64,000 bases of DNA from Actinomyces sp. ICM47 (GTDB lineage: Bacteria; Actinomycetota; Actinomycetes; Actinomycetales; Actinomycetaceae), in contig NZ_ALCA01000111.1 of assembly GCF_000278725.1 (NCBI RefSeq), forward strand, positions 5,143 through 69,142, read 5' to 3'. Below the pieces are notes generated by a model that saw only the letters and a list, made by a program, of their open reading frames with translations, was not told the DNA's origin and did not search any database. The translations under genes were made by a program, and so were the position numbers. Positions 26,898-34,736 of this stretch are shown piece after piece. Numbering within the stretch: the first letter of the stretch is position 1; every line of letters starts with the position of its first letter.

Positions 26898-29009
26898 TTA
26901 CAGGCCGCGCGGATTGCGCAGAATGAAGGCGGTATGTGGCCTGACATGGACGGTGTCTCCCGAGCGGTAGTCTCGGTGGTCATCGTCGCCCGCCGTGTCA
27001 ACAACCGTGTGCCACAGGGACCCATACTTTGCGTCGGGGAGTGTAAAGTCAACCGCTTCCGGCGCAGCGTTGATCAGCAGCAGGAAATCGTCGTCGAGGA
27101 TCCGGCGTCCGTCGGCATCGGGTTCACGAATCGCATCCCCGTTGTAGAAGACCATCGTTGAGCGCGCCCACGGCTGGTTCCATTCCTCTTCCGTCATGTG
27201 CGTGCCAGCGGGTGTAAACCACTCGATCTCACCCAGCTCAGACTCGCCGCCACGCTTGGCAGGCCCTTCGAGGAAGCGGCGGCGGCGCATGACCGGGTGA
27301 TCGCGGCGCAGATGGATCAGGTCGCGCGTGAACTGCAGGAGCTTGTGGTCGTGCTTGTCCAGGTTCCAGTCGATCCACGACAGCTCATTGTCCTGGCAAT
27401 ACGCGTTGTTGTTGCCGCGCTGGGTGCGACCTAGTTCATCGCCGTGGGCGATCATCGGTACGCCCTGGGAGAACATGAGGGTCGTCAGGAAGTTGCGCTG
27501 CTGGCGGTAGCGCAACTCAATGATGTCCTTGTCATCCGTGTTGCCCTCGGTGCCACAGTTCCACGACCGGTTATCGTTCGCGCCGTCCGCGCCGCCCTCA
27601 CCGTTCGCCTCGTTGTGTTTCTCGTTGTAGGACACGAGGTCGCGCAGCGTGAAGCCGTCGTGGGCAACGACGAAGTTGATGGATGCCATCGGCTTGCGGC
27701 CCGTCGTCCCATACAGGTCCGAGGAACCCGCCAAACGGGACGCGAAGCCGGGCAACGAGGAGAATTCGCCGCGCCAGAAGTCACGCACCGTGTCGCGGTA
27801 TCTCCCGTTCCACTCCGACCACAGGGGAGGGAAGCCGCCCACCTGGTAGCCGTCCGCGCCCACGTCCCAGGGCTCAGCAATCAGCTTGACCTGCGAGACG
27901 ATCGGGTCCTGGTGGATAAGGTCGAAGAATGCGGAGAGTCGGTCGACCTCAGCGAACTGGCGGGCAAGCGTGGAGGCTAGATCGAAGCGGAAGCCGTCGA
28001 CGTGCATCTCGGTCACCCAGTAGCGCAGGGAGTCCATGATGAGCTGGAGGACCTGAGGGGAACTCATGAGCAGGGAGTTGCCCGTTCCCGTCGTGTCGAA
28101 GTAGTGGCGGCGATCCCCATCCACGAGGCGGTAATACGACGGGTTGTCAATGCCGCGGAATGACAGCGTCGGACCCATGTGGTTGCCCTCAGCTGTGTGG
28201 TTGTAGACAACATCGAGGATGACCTCGATATTTGCGGCGTGCAGTGCTTTGACCATCGCCTTGAACTCTGAGACCTGTGCGCCGGGTTCGCGGCTGGCCG
28301 CGTAGGCGTTGTGCGGAGCGAAGTATCCGATCGTGTTGTAGCCCCAGTAGTTCGACAGCCCCTTGGCCTGGAGCGTCGTATCGTTCGTGAACTGGTGGAT
28401 TGGCATGAGCTCGACCGTGGTGACGCCCAGCTTTGTCAGATGCTCAATGATCGCGGGATGTGCCATACCGGCGTAGGTGCCGCGCAGCTCTTCTGGCACG
28501 TCCGGGTGGCGCATCGTCATGCCCTTGATGTGTGCCTCGTAGATGATCGACTCCGAGTAGTCGTGACCCGGGCTGTGGTCGCCCTGCCAGTCGAAGAAGG
28601 GATTGACGACGATGGAGTGCATCGTGGCGGCGGCGGAATCCCCGCCCTTCAGGACGAGGGGATCGTCGGAACAGTAGGAGAGGAGGGAGAGGGAATCCTT
28701 CAGCTGGCCCTCAATAGCCTTAGCGTAGGGGTCGAGTAGGAGCTTGGAAGGGTCGCAGCGCAGACCGTTCATGGGATCCCATGGTCCGTCGATGCGGTAG
28801 CCGTAGCGCTGGCCAGCGCGCACCTGCGGCACGTAGACATGCCACACGTAGGCGTCCACCTCCGTCATGGGGATGCGCATTTCGTTCAGGTCGTCATCGA
28901 GCAGGCACAGCGTGACTGCGGTGGCGACCGATGAGTAGATCGCGAAGTTGGTGCCGGTTCCATCAAAGGTGGCGCCCAGCGGGTACGCCTTACCAGGTCG
29001 AGTTTCCAT
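26898..29009 (-). CDS. glgX: Glycogen debranching enzyme GlgX (GH13/CBM48)
   Basis: Isoamylase-type alpha-1,6-glucosidase that removes limit-dextrin branches from glycogen, about 703 aa. An N-terminal CBM48 module (YPLGATFDGTGTNFAIYSSVA..) precedes the GH13 barrel, with nucleophile DGFRFDLAS, acid/base LIAEPWDVG and stabiliser FVVAHDGFTLRD, plus the GlgX-typical YNEKHNEANGEGGADG insert. The ATG at 29009 gives METRPGKAYPLG, the usual start; the longer frame would use TTG at 29039. The glgC and glgA genes lie about 20 kb away in this window. Confidence 0.92.
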   Translation of the reverse strand: METRPGKAYPLGATFDGTGTNFAIYSSVATAVTLCLLDDDLNEMRIPMTEVDAYVWHVYVPQVRAGQRYGYRIDGPWDPMNGLRCDPSKLLLDPYAKAIEGQLKDSLSLLSYCSDDPLVLKGGDSAAATMHSIVVNPFFDWQGDHSPGHDYSESIIYEAHIKGMTMRHPDVPEELRGTYAGMAHPAIIEHLTKLGVTTVELMPIHQFTNDTTLQAKGLSNYWGYNTIGYFAPHNAYAASREPGAQVSEFKAMVKALHAANIEVILDVVYNHTAEGNHMGPTLSFRGIDNPSYYRLVDGDRRHYFDTTGTGNSLLMSSPQVLQLIMDSLRYWVTEMHVDGFRFDLASTLARQFAEVDRLSAFFDLIHQDPIVSQVKLIAEPWDVGADGYQVGGFPPLWSEWNGRYRDTVRDFWRGEFSSLPGFASRLAGSSDLYGTTGRKPMASINFVVAHDGFTLRDLVSYNEKHNEANGEGGADGANDNRSWNCGTEGNTDDKDIIELRYRQQRNFLTTLMFSQGVPMIAHGDELGRTQRGNNNAYCQDNELSWIDWNLDKHDHKLLQFTRDLIHLRRDHPVMRRRRFLEGPAKRGGESELGEIEWFTPAGTHMTEEEWNQPWARSTMVFYNGDAIREPDADGRRILDDDFLLLINAAPEAVDFTLPDAKYGSLWHTVVDTAGDDDHRDYRSGDTVHVRPHTAFILRNPRGL

Positions 29010-29094
29010 ACGAATAAGGGTGGCATGAACACCGCACAACTGGTGATAATCCGGGCAAAAATGAGCATGTGACTTGGATTACTGTGGTTTCGTT

Positions 29095-29124
29095 TTGCAT
29101 TCTCGCCGGAAGGTCTGTTAAGGT
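29095..29124 (+). promoter_or_regulatory. Candidate promoter of the tRNA cluster
   Basis: TTGCAT (29095-29100), 18-base spacer, TAAGGT (29119-29124), about 40 bases before the first tRNA. Confidence 0.45.
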
Positions 29125-29163
29125 TTTACCCGTTGCAAGGAACGGAAACGTTCCGGAGACAAC

Positions 29164-29236
29164 GCGGATGTGGCTCAGTTGGTAGAGCATCACCTTGCCA
29201 AGGTGAGGGTCGCGGGTTCGAGTCCCGTCATCCGCT
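29164..29236 (+). tRNA. tRNA-Gly (GCC)
   Basis: 73 bases; acceptor GCGGATG/CATCCGC with T discriminator, anticodon loop around GCC (CACCTTGCCAAGGTG), T arm GGGTTCGAGTCCC. CCA is not encoded. Identical to the copy at 29362. Confidence 0.96.
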
Positions 29237-29237
29237 C

Positions 29238-29309
29238 GGGCGATTGGCGCAGCGGGAGCGCGCTTCCCTGACACGGAAGAGGTCACTGGTTCGATCCCAG
29301 TATCGCCCA
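29238..29309 (+). tRNA. tRNA-Val (GAC)
   Basis: 72 bases; acceptor GGGCGAT/ATCGCCC+A, anticodon stem CTTCC/GGAAG with loop CTGACAC giving GAC, T arm CTGGTTCGATCCCAG. Starts one base after the Gly tRNA. Confidence 0.95.
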
Positions 29310-29361
29310 CGGAAACCCCTTGGGGTTATCGGGCATTAGCCCAGCCGCACAAGCGGTTCAC

Positions 29362-29434
29362 GCGGATGTGGCTCAGTTGGTAGAGCATCACCTTGCCAAG
29401 GTGAGGGTCGCGGGTTCGAGTCCCGTCATCCGCT
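29362..29434 (+). tRNA. tRNA-Gly (GCC), second copy
   Basis: 73 bases, sequence identical to the first tRNA-Gly 198 bases upstream. Confidence 0.96.
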
Positions 29435-29468
29435 CTCAATCGGGAATCCACACGATCCCATTGGGCGT

Positions 29469-29539
29469 GGTGGGTTGGCCGAGAGGCGAGGCAGCGGCCT
29501 GCAAAGCCGTATACACGGGTTCGAATCCCGTACCCACCT
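29469..29539 (+). tRNA. tRNA-Cys (GCA)
   Basis: 71 bases; acceptor GGTGGGT/ACCCACC+T, anticodon GCA within CGGCCTGCAAAGCCG, T arm CGGGTTCGAATCCCG. Confidence 0.95.
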
Positions 29540-29540
29540 C

Positions 29541-29612
29541 GGGCGATTGGCGCAGGGGTAGCGCGCTTCCTTCACACGGAAGAGGTCACTGGTTCGATCC
29601 CAGTATCGCCCA
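29541..29612 (+). tRNA. tRNA-Val (CAC)
   Basis: 72 bases, near-identical to the Val(GAC) gene; loop TTCACAC gives anticodon CAC. Differences are confined to the D loop and the anticodon loop. Confidence 0.95.
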
Positions 29613-29621
29613 CCATATTAG

Positions 29622-29645
29622 CCGGACCATAGGGTCCGGTTTTTT
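29622..29645 (+). terminator. Rho-independent terminator of the tRNA cluster
   Basis: CCGGACC ATAG GGTCCGG followed by six T residues. Confidence 0.88.
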
Positions 29646-29692
29646 CGTATTTTCCCTCATGCTGCGTGATGTTGCGGGGTTATCGGGTTATA

Positions 29693-29760
29693 GGACACTA
29701 CGTGTTGCTGGAGTGTTGACTTTTCGTTGTGCTGGTGCGGGAAAGTCGGTGTTTTAGTTG
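29693..29760 (+). repeat. Dispersed element, copy 1
   Basis: Begins GGACACTACGTGTTGCTGG and contains GCGGGAAAGTCGGTGTT; aligns with the copies at 29782 and 30180. Confidence 0.6.
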
Positions 29761-29781
29761 GTTGGGACCAACTATGAGGAT

Positions 29782-29860
29782 GGACAAATCGTGTTGCTAG
29801 CAGGGTGACTTTTCGGCTTTGTCGCGCGGGAAAGTCGCTGTTGTAGGTGGTCGTGTTTGC
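29782..29860 (+). repeat. Dispersed element, copy 2
   Basis: Begins GGACAAATCGTGTTGCTAG, contains CGCGCGGGAAAGTCGCTG and ends GGTGGTCGTGTTTGC, nearly the same as copy 3. Confidence 0.7.
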
Positions 29861-29960
29861 CTAGTTCCTGTGAATGCTGCATCGCGGGCCTGTGTGTGGG
29901 TGCCCCATGATCCGTCATGGATTGGCCGTGTGCGACAGCGACCTGGGTTCCAACGCGTCC

Positions 29961-30033
29961 CGCATGTGAACCCGCTGTTTCGCACGTGGGCCGTCTGTTC
30001 CGCACGTTAACCCGCTGTTCCGTACGTGGGCGG
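29961..30033. repeat. 20-base tandem array containing CACGTG
   Basis: Three and a half units with approximate consensus CGCACGTGGGCCCGCTGTTC at 29961, 29981, 30001 and 30021 (partial). There are no unique spacers, so it is not a CRISPR array. Confidence 0.7.
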
Positions 30034-30037
30034 GGTT

Positions 30038-30117
30038 GCCCAGACTCGGAATAGCGGGTCCACGTGAGGATGAGACAGCCCAGACTCGGAATAGTAGGCC
30101 CACGTGCGGACGAGAAG
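30038..30117. repeat. 40-base tandem repeat, two copies, holding the array unit in inverted orientation
   Basis: Units at 30038-30077 and 30078-30117 both begin GCCCAGACTCGGAATAG and then carry the reverse complement of the 20-base unit (GGGTCCACGTG / AGGCCCACGTG). Confidence 0.65.
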
Positions 30118-30144
30118 GGCATACCAAGGCGCGCAAGGTACGAA

Positions 30145-30199
30145 CCCAGCAACACGACATGTCCTATAAGCCGAAGGATGGACACATCGTGTTGCTGGG
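30145..30199. repeat. 20-bp-arm hairpin joining an inverted copy of the element to copy 3
   Basis: Arms 30145-30164 and 30180-30199 pair at 18 of 20 positions (CCCAGCAACACGA against TCGTGTTGCTGGG plus GTCC/GGAC) around a 15-base loop. Confidence 0.7.
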
Positions 30200-30259
30200 G
30201 TGGTGACTTGTCGGCTGTGTTGCGCGGGAAAGTCGCTGTTGTGGGTGGTCGTGTTTGCC
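30180..30259 (+). repeat. Dispersed element, copy 3
   Basis: Begins GGACACATCGTGTTGCTGG and shares GCGCGGGAAAGTCGCTGTTG and GGTGGTCGTGTTTGCC with copy 2. Confidence 0.7.
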
Positions 30260-30274
30260 GTGTTCCCGGATTTG

Positions 30275-30347
30275 CCCAAATCGCAGACCACCTCACCCAG
30301 AACAGCCCATTTTTGCCGTTTTTCGGCGAGGTGGTCTGCACTTTGGG
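30275..30347. repeat. REP-like palindrome
   Basis: GCAGACCACCTC (30283-30294) and GAGGTGGTCTGC (30328-30339) are exact inverted repeats; the pairing extends outward through CCCAAA/TTTGGG with two mismatches. The loop is 33 bases and T-rich. Confidence 0.7.
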
Positions 30348-31144
30348 CGGCATGCTCCTTATGAGTGCCGCGCGTGCTGGTGATGCGTCGATTCGATGCT
30401 TCTCATGCCACCACGACCCCCAAATCACCCAGACACCGGGTACCACAGGGCACGAGATCGCAGCTCCAGTGCCCAACGGTGGCCAGGTCCAAAGCTGATA
30501 CCCCGTGGCCACAGCGCAAACAACGAGTGGAGCACCAGACCGTGCGCGGACCCGACATCTAGCGATGCAACACGGCAACACCACGTGTCCAATAGCCCCA
30601 AACCTTGGAATTGCAACAACGTTATTTCAAGGATCTCTCAGGTGGGTTCGACCAGCACATGCGTTCGTTAACCCATCTGCTGGCGGCTGGGTGGCCACGC
30701 CTAGGTTTCCCGGGTGTGTTTAGCACTGTATGGGGTGATGAATACCACTCGTAGTTGTGCGGGTGTTCTGGCTGTCCAACTTGGGTGCATGTGGCGAGCT
30801 TGAAGGGGGACTGGCTGACTGGTGTTTCTGCTGCACAATGGGCGAATATGACATGCGGCGCACTCGTGTGGGCCATCTTGTTTGATGGGTTGGTAAGGGC
30901 GTTTATTCCGGATAATCATCATCTGTGAGCGACTGAAAGGCTAAAATCCTATCAGTCGGTTAGTACAGTCAAATAGGTGTGCCCGGTCGTTGATCATTCG
31001 TGCTGGTCGCGCGTCGGCACCCGCCGTTTCGACACGCCCGAACTTTCAAAATTGACACTAGCAATATAAATGGCGTAAATACACGGATAAAACGCCTTAC
31101 GAATCCTAATTTTGGGGGTTGTGGGACGGTGTTTGAACCGTATC

Positions 31145-31175
31145 TTGACCTAATTACAGGGTAATGGCCTACACT
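31145..31175 (+). promoter_or_regulatory. Promoter of the surface-protein gene
   Basis: TTGACC (31145-31150), 19-base spacer, TACACT (31170-31175); leader of about 45 bases with AGGAG before the ATG. Confidence 0.55.
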
Positions 31176-31225
31176 GACGGGGTGTGAAGCGACATCGTCG
31201 CGCATCCCGTTGACAGGAGTTTTCT

Positions 31226-32890
31226 ATGGTTGCGTTGAAGCACCGTCACTTTGGTGCCCTTCTTGCCATATGTGCACTGGTATTGAGTTTCTTTGGCGTC
31301 ACACAAATCGTCTCCGCGTCGGTCCCTGCACATGCCGACGCGCCGGCCTGTCCAGCACCGGTGATGAATGTGAGCGACAAGGTTACCTTGGACTGGGACA
31401 ACGCCCAGCTTGTTGATCACGCGGGGCACGAGGTCCACGCCGTGGGAGACTGGTGGGATCTGGGAGTGAAACTTCCTTGGCAGACCGAGGGACGCGTGAA
31501 GGCCGGTGACTATTTCACCTACAACGCGAATGTCGTCAATCAGGCGACGGGCGAGACCGTTCTGCGCCCGAATGTTGCGCGTGCCTTTACGGTGTACTCC
31601 CACGACAACGTCGCCGTCGGCTGCGGAACCTGGGCCACTGATGGGACGGTGACCGTCATCTTTAACGACAAGGTCGAATCCGCTGCGCAGTGGTACGGCA
31701 CGGTCACGACGTATGGCCTGGCCAGCTATTCCGGCCCCGGGGGCGAGACCTACGTCGTCGAGATCGGTGGAAAGGCTACGCGTCATCTCGAGATGACGCG
31801 CCGTACCCCCGGTGAAGCCCGCTACCAGAAGGACGGCTGGATTAACCTGTCCGATTCTGAGGACGGCGATGAGAACAAAGCCATCATGTGGCGCGTCGTG
31901 CTGCCTGCGGGTGACACGGCTGTGACGGGTGCATCCATTGTCGACGAGGCACCCGCCGACTCCAGCTGGAGCTTTGACTGCGACACGGTCAACGAGTACA
32001 CGAAGACTCACACCTACCTCGTGACCGACCCGACCACCTCTGAGGGCCTGCGCCGTGACAAGGACACGTCCAATGGCGCATTCGGTGCGGCTGCTCAGAT
32101 CCAGTGCACGCCCACCAAGGTGACGGTCGCGCTCGGCGAGATCCCCGCCAATCAGTCGGCGATCATCCTGCTGCCGGCCCGCGTTGAGGGGGCTAAGCGA
32201 GCCAGTGATGTCGTTGGCGAGTTTTCCAACACCGTGACCTACAACGTTCCCGGCGAGAGGGTCGACCCGATTACGAAGGTGCTGCGCTACGGTGCGGTCG
32301 CAGACGCCAACGCTCACCAGACGTTCTCGGTGACGAAGAAGGTTGAGGGTGACCTGCCGGAAGCTGCGAAGGACCTCGACTATACGCTGGAGATCACGCT
32401 GAAGAACACCGCTGACCCCACGGTGGACAAGACCTTCAAGGCGACCATCAAGGCTGGCGAAACCTACACCTACCCTGCGCCACTGCCGCCGGGCACCGAG
32501 GTGACCGTGTCCGAGGGGGATCTGCCCGAGGCTGCCGAGATCACCTGGAATGATGCGGAGAGTCGTGTGTTTGAGACCGCCGATGGCGTCACGCTGGCAG
32601 CTGACAACCGAGAGGCGAGTTTCACACTGAGTGATGACCACATCTTCGCGCTCACCCTGACGAATACGCTGGCCCCCACGCCGTCGCCGACACCTTCGGA
32701 GACGCCCTCCACCCCGGCCCCGACCCCTTCGATGACGCCCTCCGCCCCGGCCCCGACTCCTTCGGTAACACCGTCGCCGACGCCGAACCTGGCGTCGACG
32801 GGTACCGACGCCGCTGGGCTGGGCGTGTTGGCGGGAATCGTCGCGTTCGCGGGTCTGTCGTTCGTGGCAGCCAAGCGTCGCCACCGCTGA
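31226..32890 (+). CDS. LAXTG-anchored cell-wall surface protein with DUF5979 domain
   Basis: 554-aa secreted, sortase-anchored protein. An N-terminal signal peptide (basic start, hydrophobic core ALLAICALVLSFFGV, cleavage after about AHA-DA) is followed by adhesin-like beta-rich domains. Residues ~370-460 are a DUF5979/Ig-like module (VTKKVEGDLPE..YTLEITLKN..YTYPAPLPPGTEVTVSEG). A Pro/Thr/Ser spacer with repeated 'TPSxTPS' follows, then the sorting signal LASTG at 522-526, a hydrophobic helix and the KRRHR tail. The LAXTG motif points to a class E sortase, typical of high-GC Gram-positives. AGGAG lies 6 bases before the ATG. It stands alone; no sortase is adjacent. Probable host or interbacterial adhesion role, inferred. 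Confidence 0.87.
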   Translation: MVALKHRHFGALLAICALVLSFFGVTQIVSASVPAHADAPACPAPVMNVSDKVTLDWDNAQLVDHAGHEVHAVGDWWDLGVKLPWQTEGRVKAGDYFTYNANVVNQATGETVLRPNVARAFTVYSHDNVAVGCGTWATDGTVTVIFNDKVESAAQWYGTVTTYGLASYSGPGGETYVVEIGGKATRHLEMTRRTPGEARYQKDGWINLSDSEDGDENKAIMWRVVLPAGDTAVTGASIVDEAPADSSWSFDCDTVNEYTKTHTYLVTDPTTSEGLRRDKDTSNGAFGAAAQIQCTPTKVTVALGEIPANQSAIILLPARVEGAKRASDVVGEFSNTVTYNVPGERVDPITKVLRYGAVADANAHQTFSVTKKVEGDLPEAAKDLDYTLEITLKNTADPTVDKTFKATIKAGETYTYPAPLPPGTEVTVSEGDLPEAAEITWNDAESRVFETADGVTLAADNREASFTLSDDHIFALTLTNTLAPTPSPTPSETPSTPAPTPSMTPSAPAPTPSVTPSPTPNLASTGTDAAGLGVLAGIVAFAGLSFVAAKRRHR

Positions 32891-32917
32891 GTCTTGCGCG
32901 GCACGCGCACAACTGAC

Positions 32918-32950
32918 GTGGGTGGGAGGAGTAATGTTCCTCCCACCCAC
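32918..32950. terminator. Bidirectional terminator after the surface-protein gene
   Basis: GTGGGTGGGAGGA / TCCTCCCACCCAC, 13 perfect base pairs with a 7-base loop, between convergent genes. Confidence 0.85.
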
Positions 32951-32981
32951 TCGTGTCGGCGTCTTCAGTACCCGTCAGCGC

Positions 32982-34736
32982 TTAGCGTGCTGCCAGGTAG
33001 ACGCGCGCTTCCCAGGGGGCCATGGACGAGGCCGGGGCCGGGTTCAGTGTTTCTTGCTCGGTGTCGGAGCAGGAATCCGCTGTGTTTCCCAGGTACAGGT
33101 TCCAGCGCGAAGAAGGGAAGGCCTCGTCGATGAGAGCGCCTGACGGGACGATTGCGCGTCCCGAGAGATTCACGGCAACGAGAACAGCGGACCCCTCGCA
33201 GGAGCGCTGATAGACGAACAGGGCAGGATCGCCAGCGTCGATACGTTCGAAGGAGCCGACCGTCAGTGCCGGCACTCGGTGGCGTGCCTCGATGAGCGCG
33301 CGGTAGTACGCGTAAACGGAGGAGGGATCCTCCAGCTGTGCCTCGACGTTGATATGCGAGGCCGAGGCAGGCACGTCGATCCAAGGCGTTCCACTCGTGA
33401 ACCCGGCGTTAGGGGAGGAATCCCATTGCATCGGGGTGCGTCCGTTGTCGCGCGAGATAGCCGCCAGACCGGCGGGCACATCATCGCCGGTATGGGCGCG
33501 CAGGTAGTTCAGGGATTCGACGTCACGGAAATCGGTTGGTCGGGTGAACTGCCCGCCGAGCATGCCGATCTCTTGGCCCTGGTAGATGAAGGGTGTACCA
33601 CGCTGCAGGAAATACGCGGTTGCCAGGGCGGTCGCAGACTCGAACCAGGCGTTCTGGGGATCCCCGAAGCGCGCCACCGCCCGCGGCTGGTCGTGATTTT
33701 CCAGGTACAGGGCGTTCCAGCCACGCTCGCCCAGGGTCTCCTGCCAGCGAGTCAGTACGTCGGCCAACTCGCCGTCAGCCAGGGGACGTGGGGAAAACTT
33801 CCCGTTCTCCTGACCGAGGTTCACGTGCTCGAATTGGATGAGCATATTGAACTCGCGCCTGGCCGGATCACAGAACAGGAGGGCAGACTCGGGGGAGGCA
33901 TTGGAAGCCTCGCCGACTGTGAACGTGCCGGGGTGGAGCGCGAACGTGCGCTCGTGCATCTCCTGGAGGAACTCGTGCAGGCGAGGGCCATCAGCGAAGC
34001 ACTCGTGACCGACACCGAAGGGAGCACGGGCGGGGCCTCCATCGGGCAGGCCCGGGCGCTTGGAGATAACGTCGATTGCGTCGACACGGAAGCCGTCGAC
34101 ACCGCGATCAAGCCACCAGTTCATCATGTCGTAGACCGCGTCGCGCACCTGCGGGTTTTCCCAGTTCAGATCCGGCTGCTCGCGGGCGAACAAGTGGAGG
34201 TAGTACTGGCCCGAGGTTGGGTCGTACTCCCAGGCAGAACCACCGAAGAAAGACTCCCAGTTCGTCGGCTCTGCGCCTGGCGTGCCCGGTTCGAGGCCCG
34301 GGCGCGGATCACGCCAGTAGTACCAGTCGCGGCGCGCAGACTCGCGCCCCGACGCCGATTCAACGAACCACGGGTGCTCAATCGACGTGTGGTTGACTAC
34401 CAGATCCATCACCACGCGCATACCCAGCTCGTGGGCGCGCGCAACGAGGGTGTCAAAGGCTGCCAGGTCGCCAAACAGTGGGTCAATGTCGCGGTAGTCG
34501 GAGATGTCGTAGCCGTTGTCGGCCTGCGGCGAGCGATAGATGGGGGAGATCCAGATGATGTCGACCCCGAGGCGCGCCAGGTACTCGAGGCGACGGTAGA
34601 TACCGTCGAGGTCTCCAATCCCGTCGCCGTTCGTGTCCTGGAAAGAGCGGGGGTACACCTGGTAGAGGACCGCGTTCTTCCACCACGGGTCGGCATCAAC
34701 ACGAGCGGCGGGCAGAAGATCAGAGCGCAGGAACAT
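32982..34736 (-). CDS. GH13 alpha-glucosidase (oligo-1,6-glucosidase type)
   Basis: Cytoplasmic glycoside hydrolase of 584 aa that releases glucose from short alpha-glucans. It has the standard GH13 start (WWKNAVLYQVYPRSFQDTNGDGIGDL), region I DLVVNH, nucleophile D219 in DGFRVDAID, acid/base E276 in FTVGEASNA and stabiliser D349 in LENHDQPR. The residue after the nucleophile is Ala, neither the Val of typical isomaltases nor the Thr of maltases, so linkage preference is uncertain. The first 17 bases overlap the end of the Q-rich membrane protein gene, suggesting co-transcription. Confidence 0.88.
   Translation of the reverse strand: MFLRSDLLPAARVDADPWWKNAVLYQVYPRSFQDTNGDGIGDLDGIYRRLEYLARLGVDIIWISPIYRSPQADNGYDISDYRDIDPLFGDLAAFDTLVARAHELGMRVVMDLVVNHTSIEHPWFVESASGRESARRDWYYWRDPRPGLEPGTPGAEPTNWESFFGGSAWEYDPTSGQYYLHLFAREQPDLNWENPQVRDAVYDMMNWWLDRGVDGFRVDAIDVISKRPGLPDGGPARAPFGVGHECFADGPRLHEFLQEMHERTFALHPGTFTVGEASNASPESALLFCDPARREFNMLIQFEHVNLGQENGKFSPRPLADGELADVLTRWQETLGERGWNALYLENHDQPRAVARFGDPQNAWFESATALATAYFLQRGTPFIYQGQEIGMLGGQFTRPTDFRDVESLNYLRAHTGDDVPAGLAAISRDNGRTPMQWDSSPNAGFTSGTPWIDVPASASHINVEAQLEDPSSVYAYYRALIEARHRVPALTVGSFERIDAGDPALFVYQRSCEGSAVLVAVNLSGRAIVPSGALIDEAFPSSRWNLYLGNTADSCSDTEQETLNPAPASSMAPWEARVYLAAR

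Larger units (their letters stand above)
29646..31225. other. 1.58-kb gene-free region with dispersed repeats
   Basis: No convincing gene is seen on either strand. The longest open frame (270 codons, minus strand 29772-30584) reads through the repeats themselves and has no protein-like composition. The stretch holds three direct copies of an about 80-base element, a 20-base tandem array, two large hairpins, and toward the right end an AT-rich segment with the promoter of the surface-protein gene. Composition is less GC-biased than the flanks, consistent with decayed or transferred DNA next to a tRNA cluster. Confidence 0.6.

Noticed and set aside
29961-30117. CRISPR array
   Set aside because: Units abut without unique spacers, change orientation, and no cas genes are present.
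29772-30584. Minus-strand 270-codon frame in the gene-free region
   Set aside because: It runs through the dispersed repeats and palindrome and shows no protein-like features or ribosome site.
29164-31225. Integrated element attached at the tRNA cluster
   Set aside because: No integrase and no direct copy of a tRNA 3' end was found downstream.
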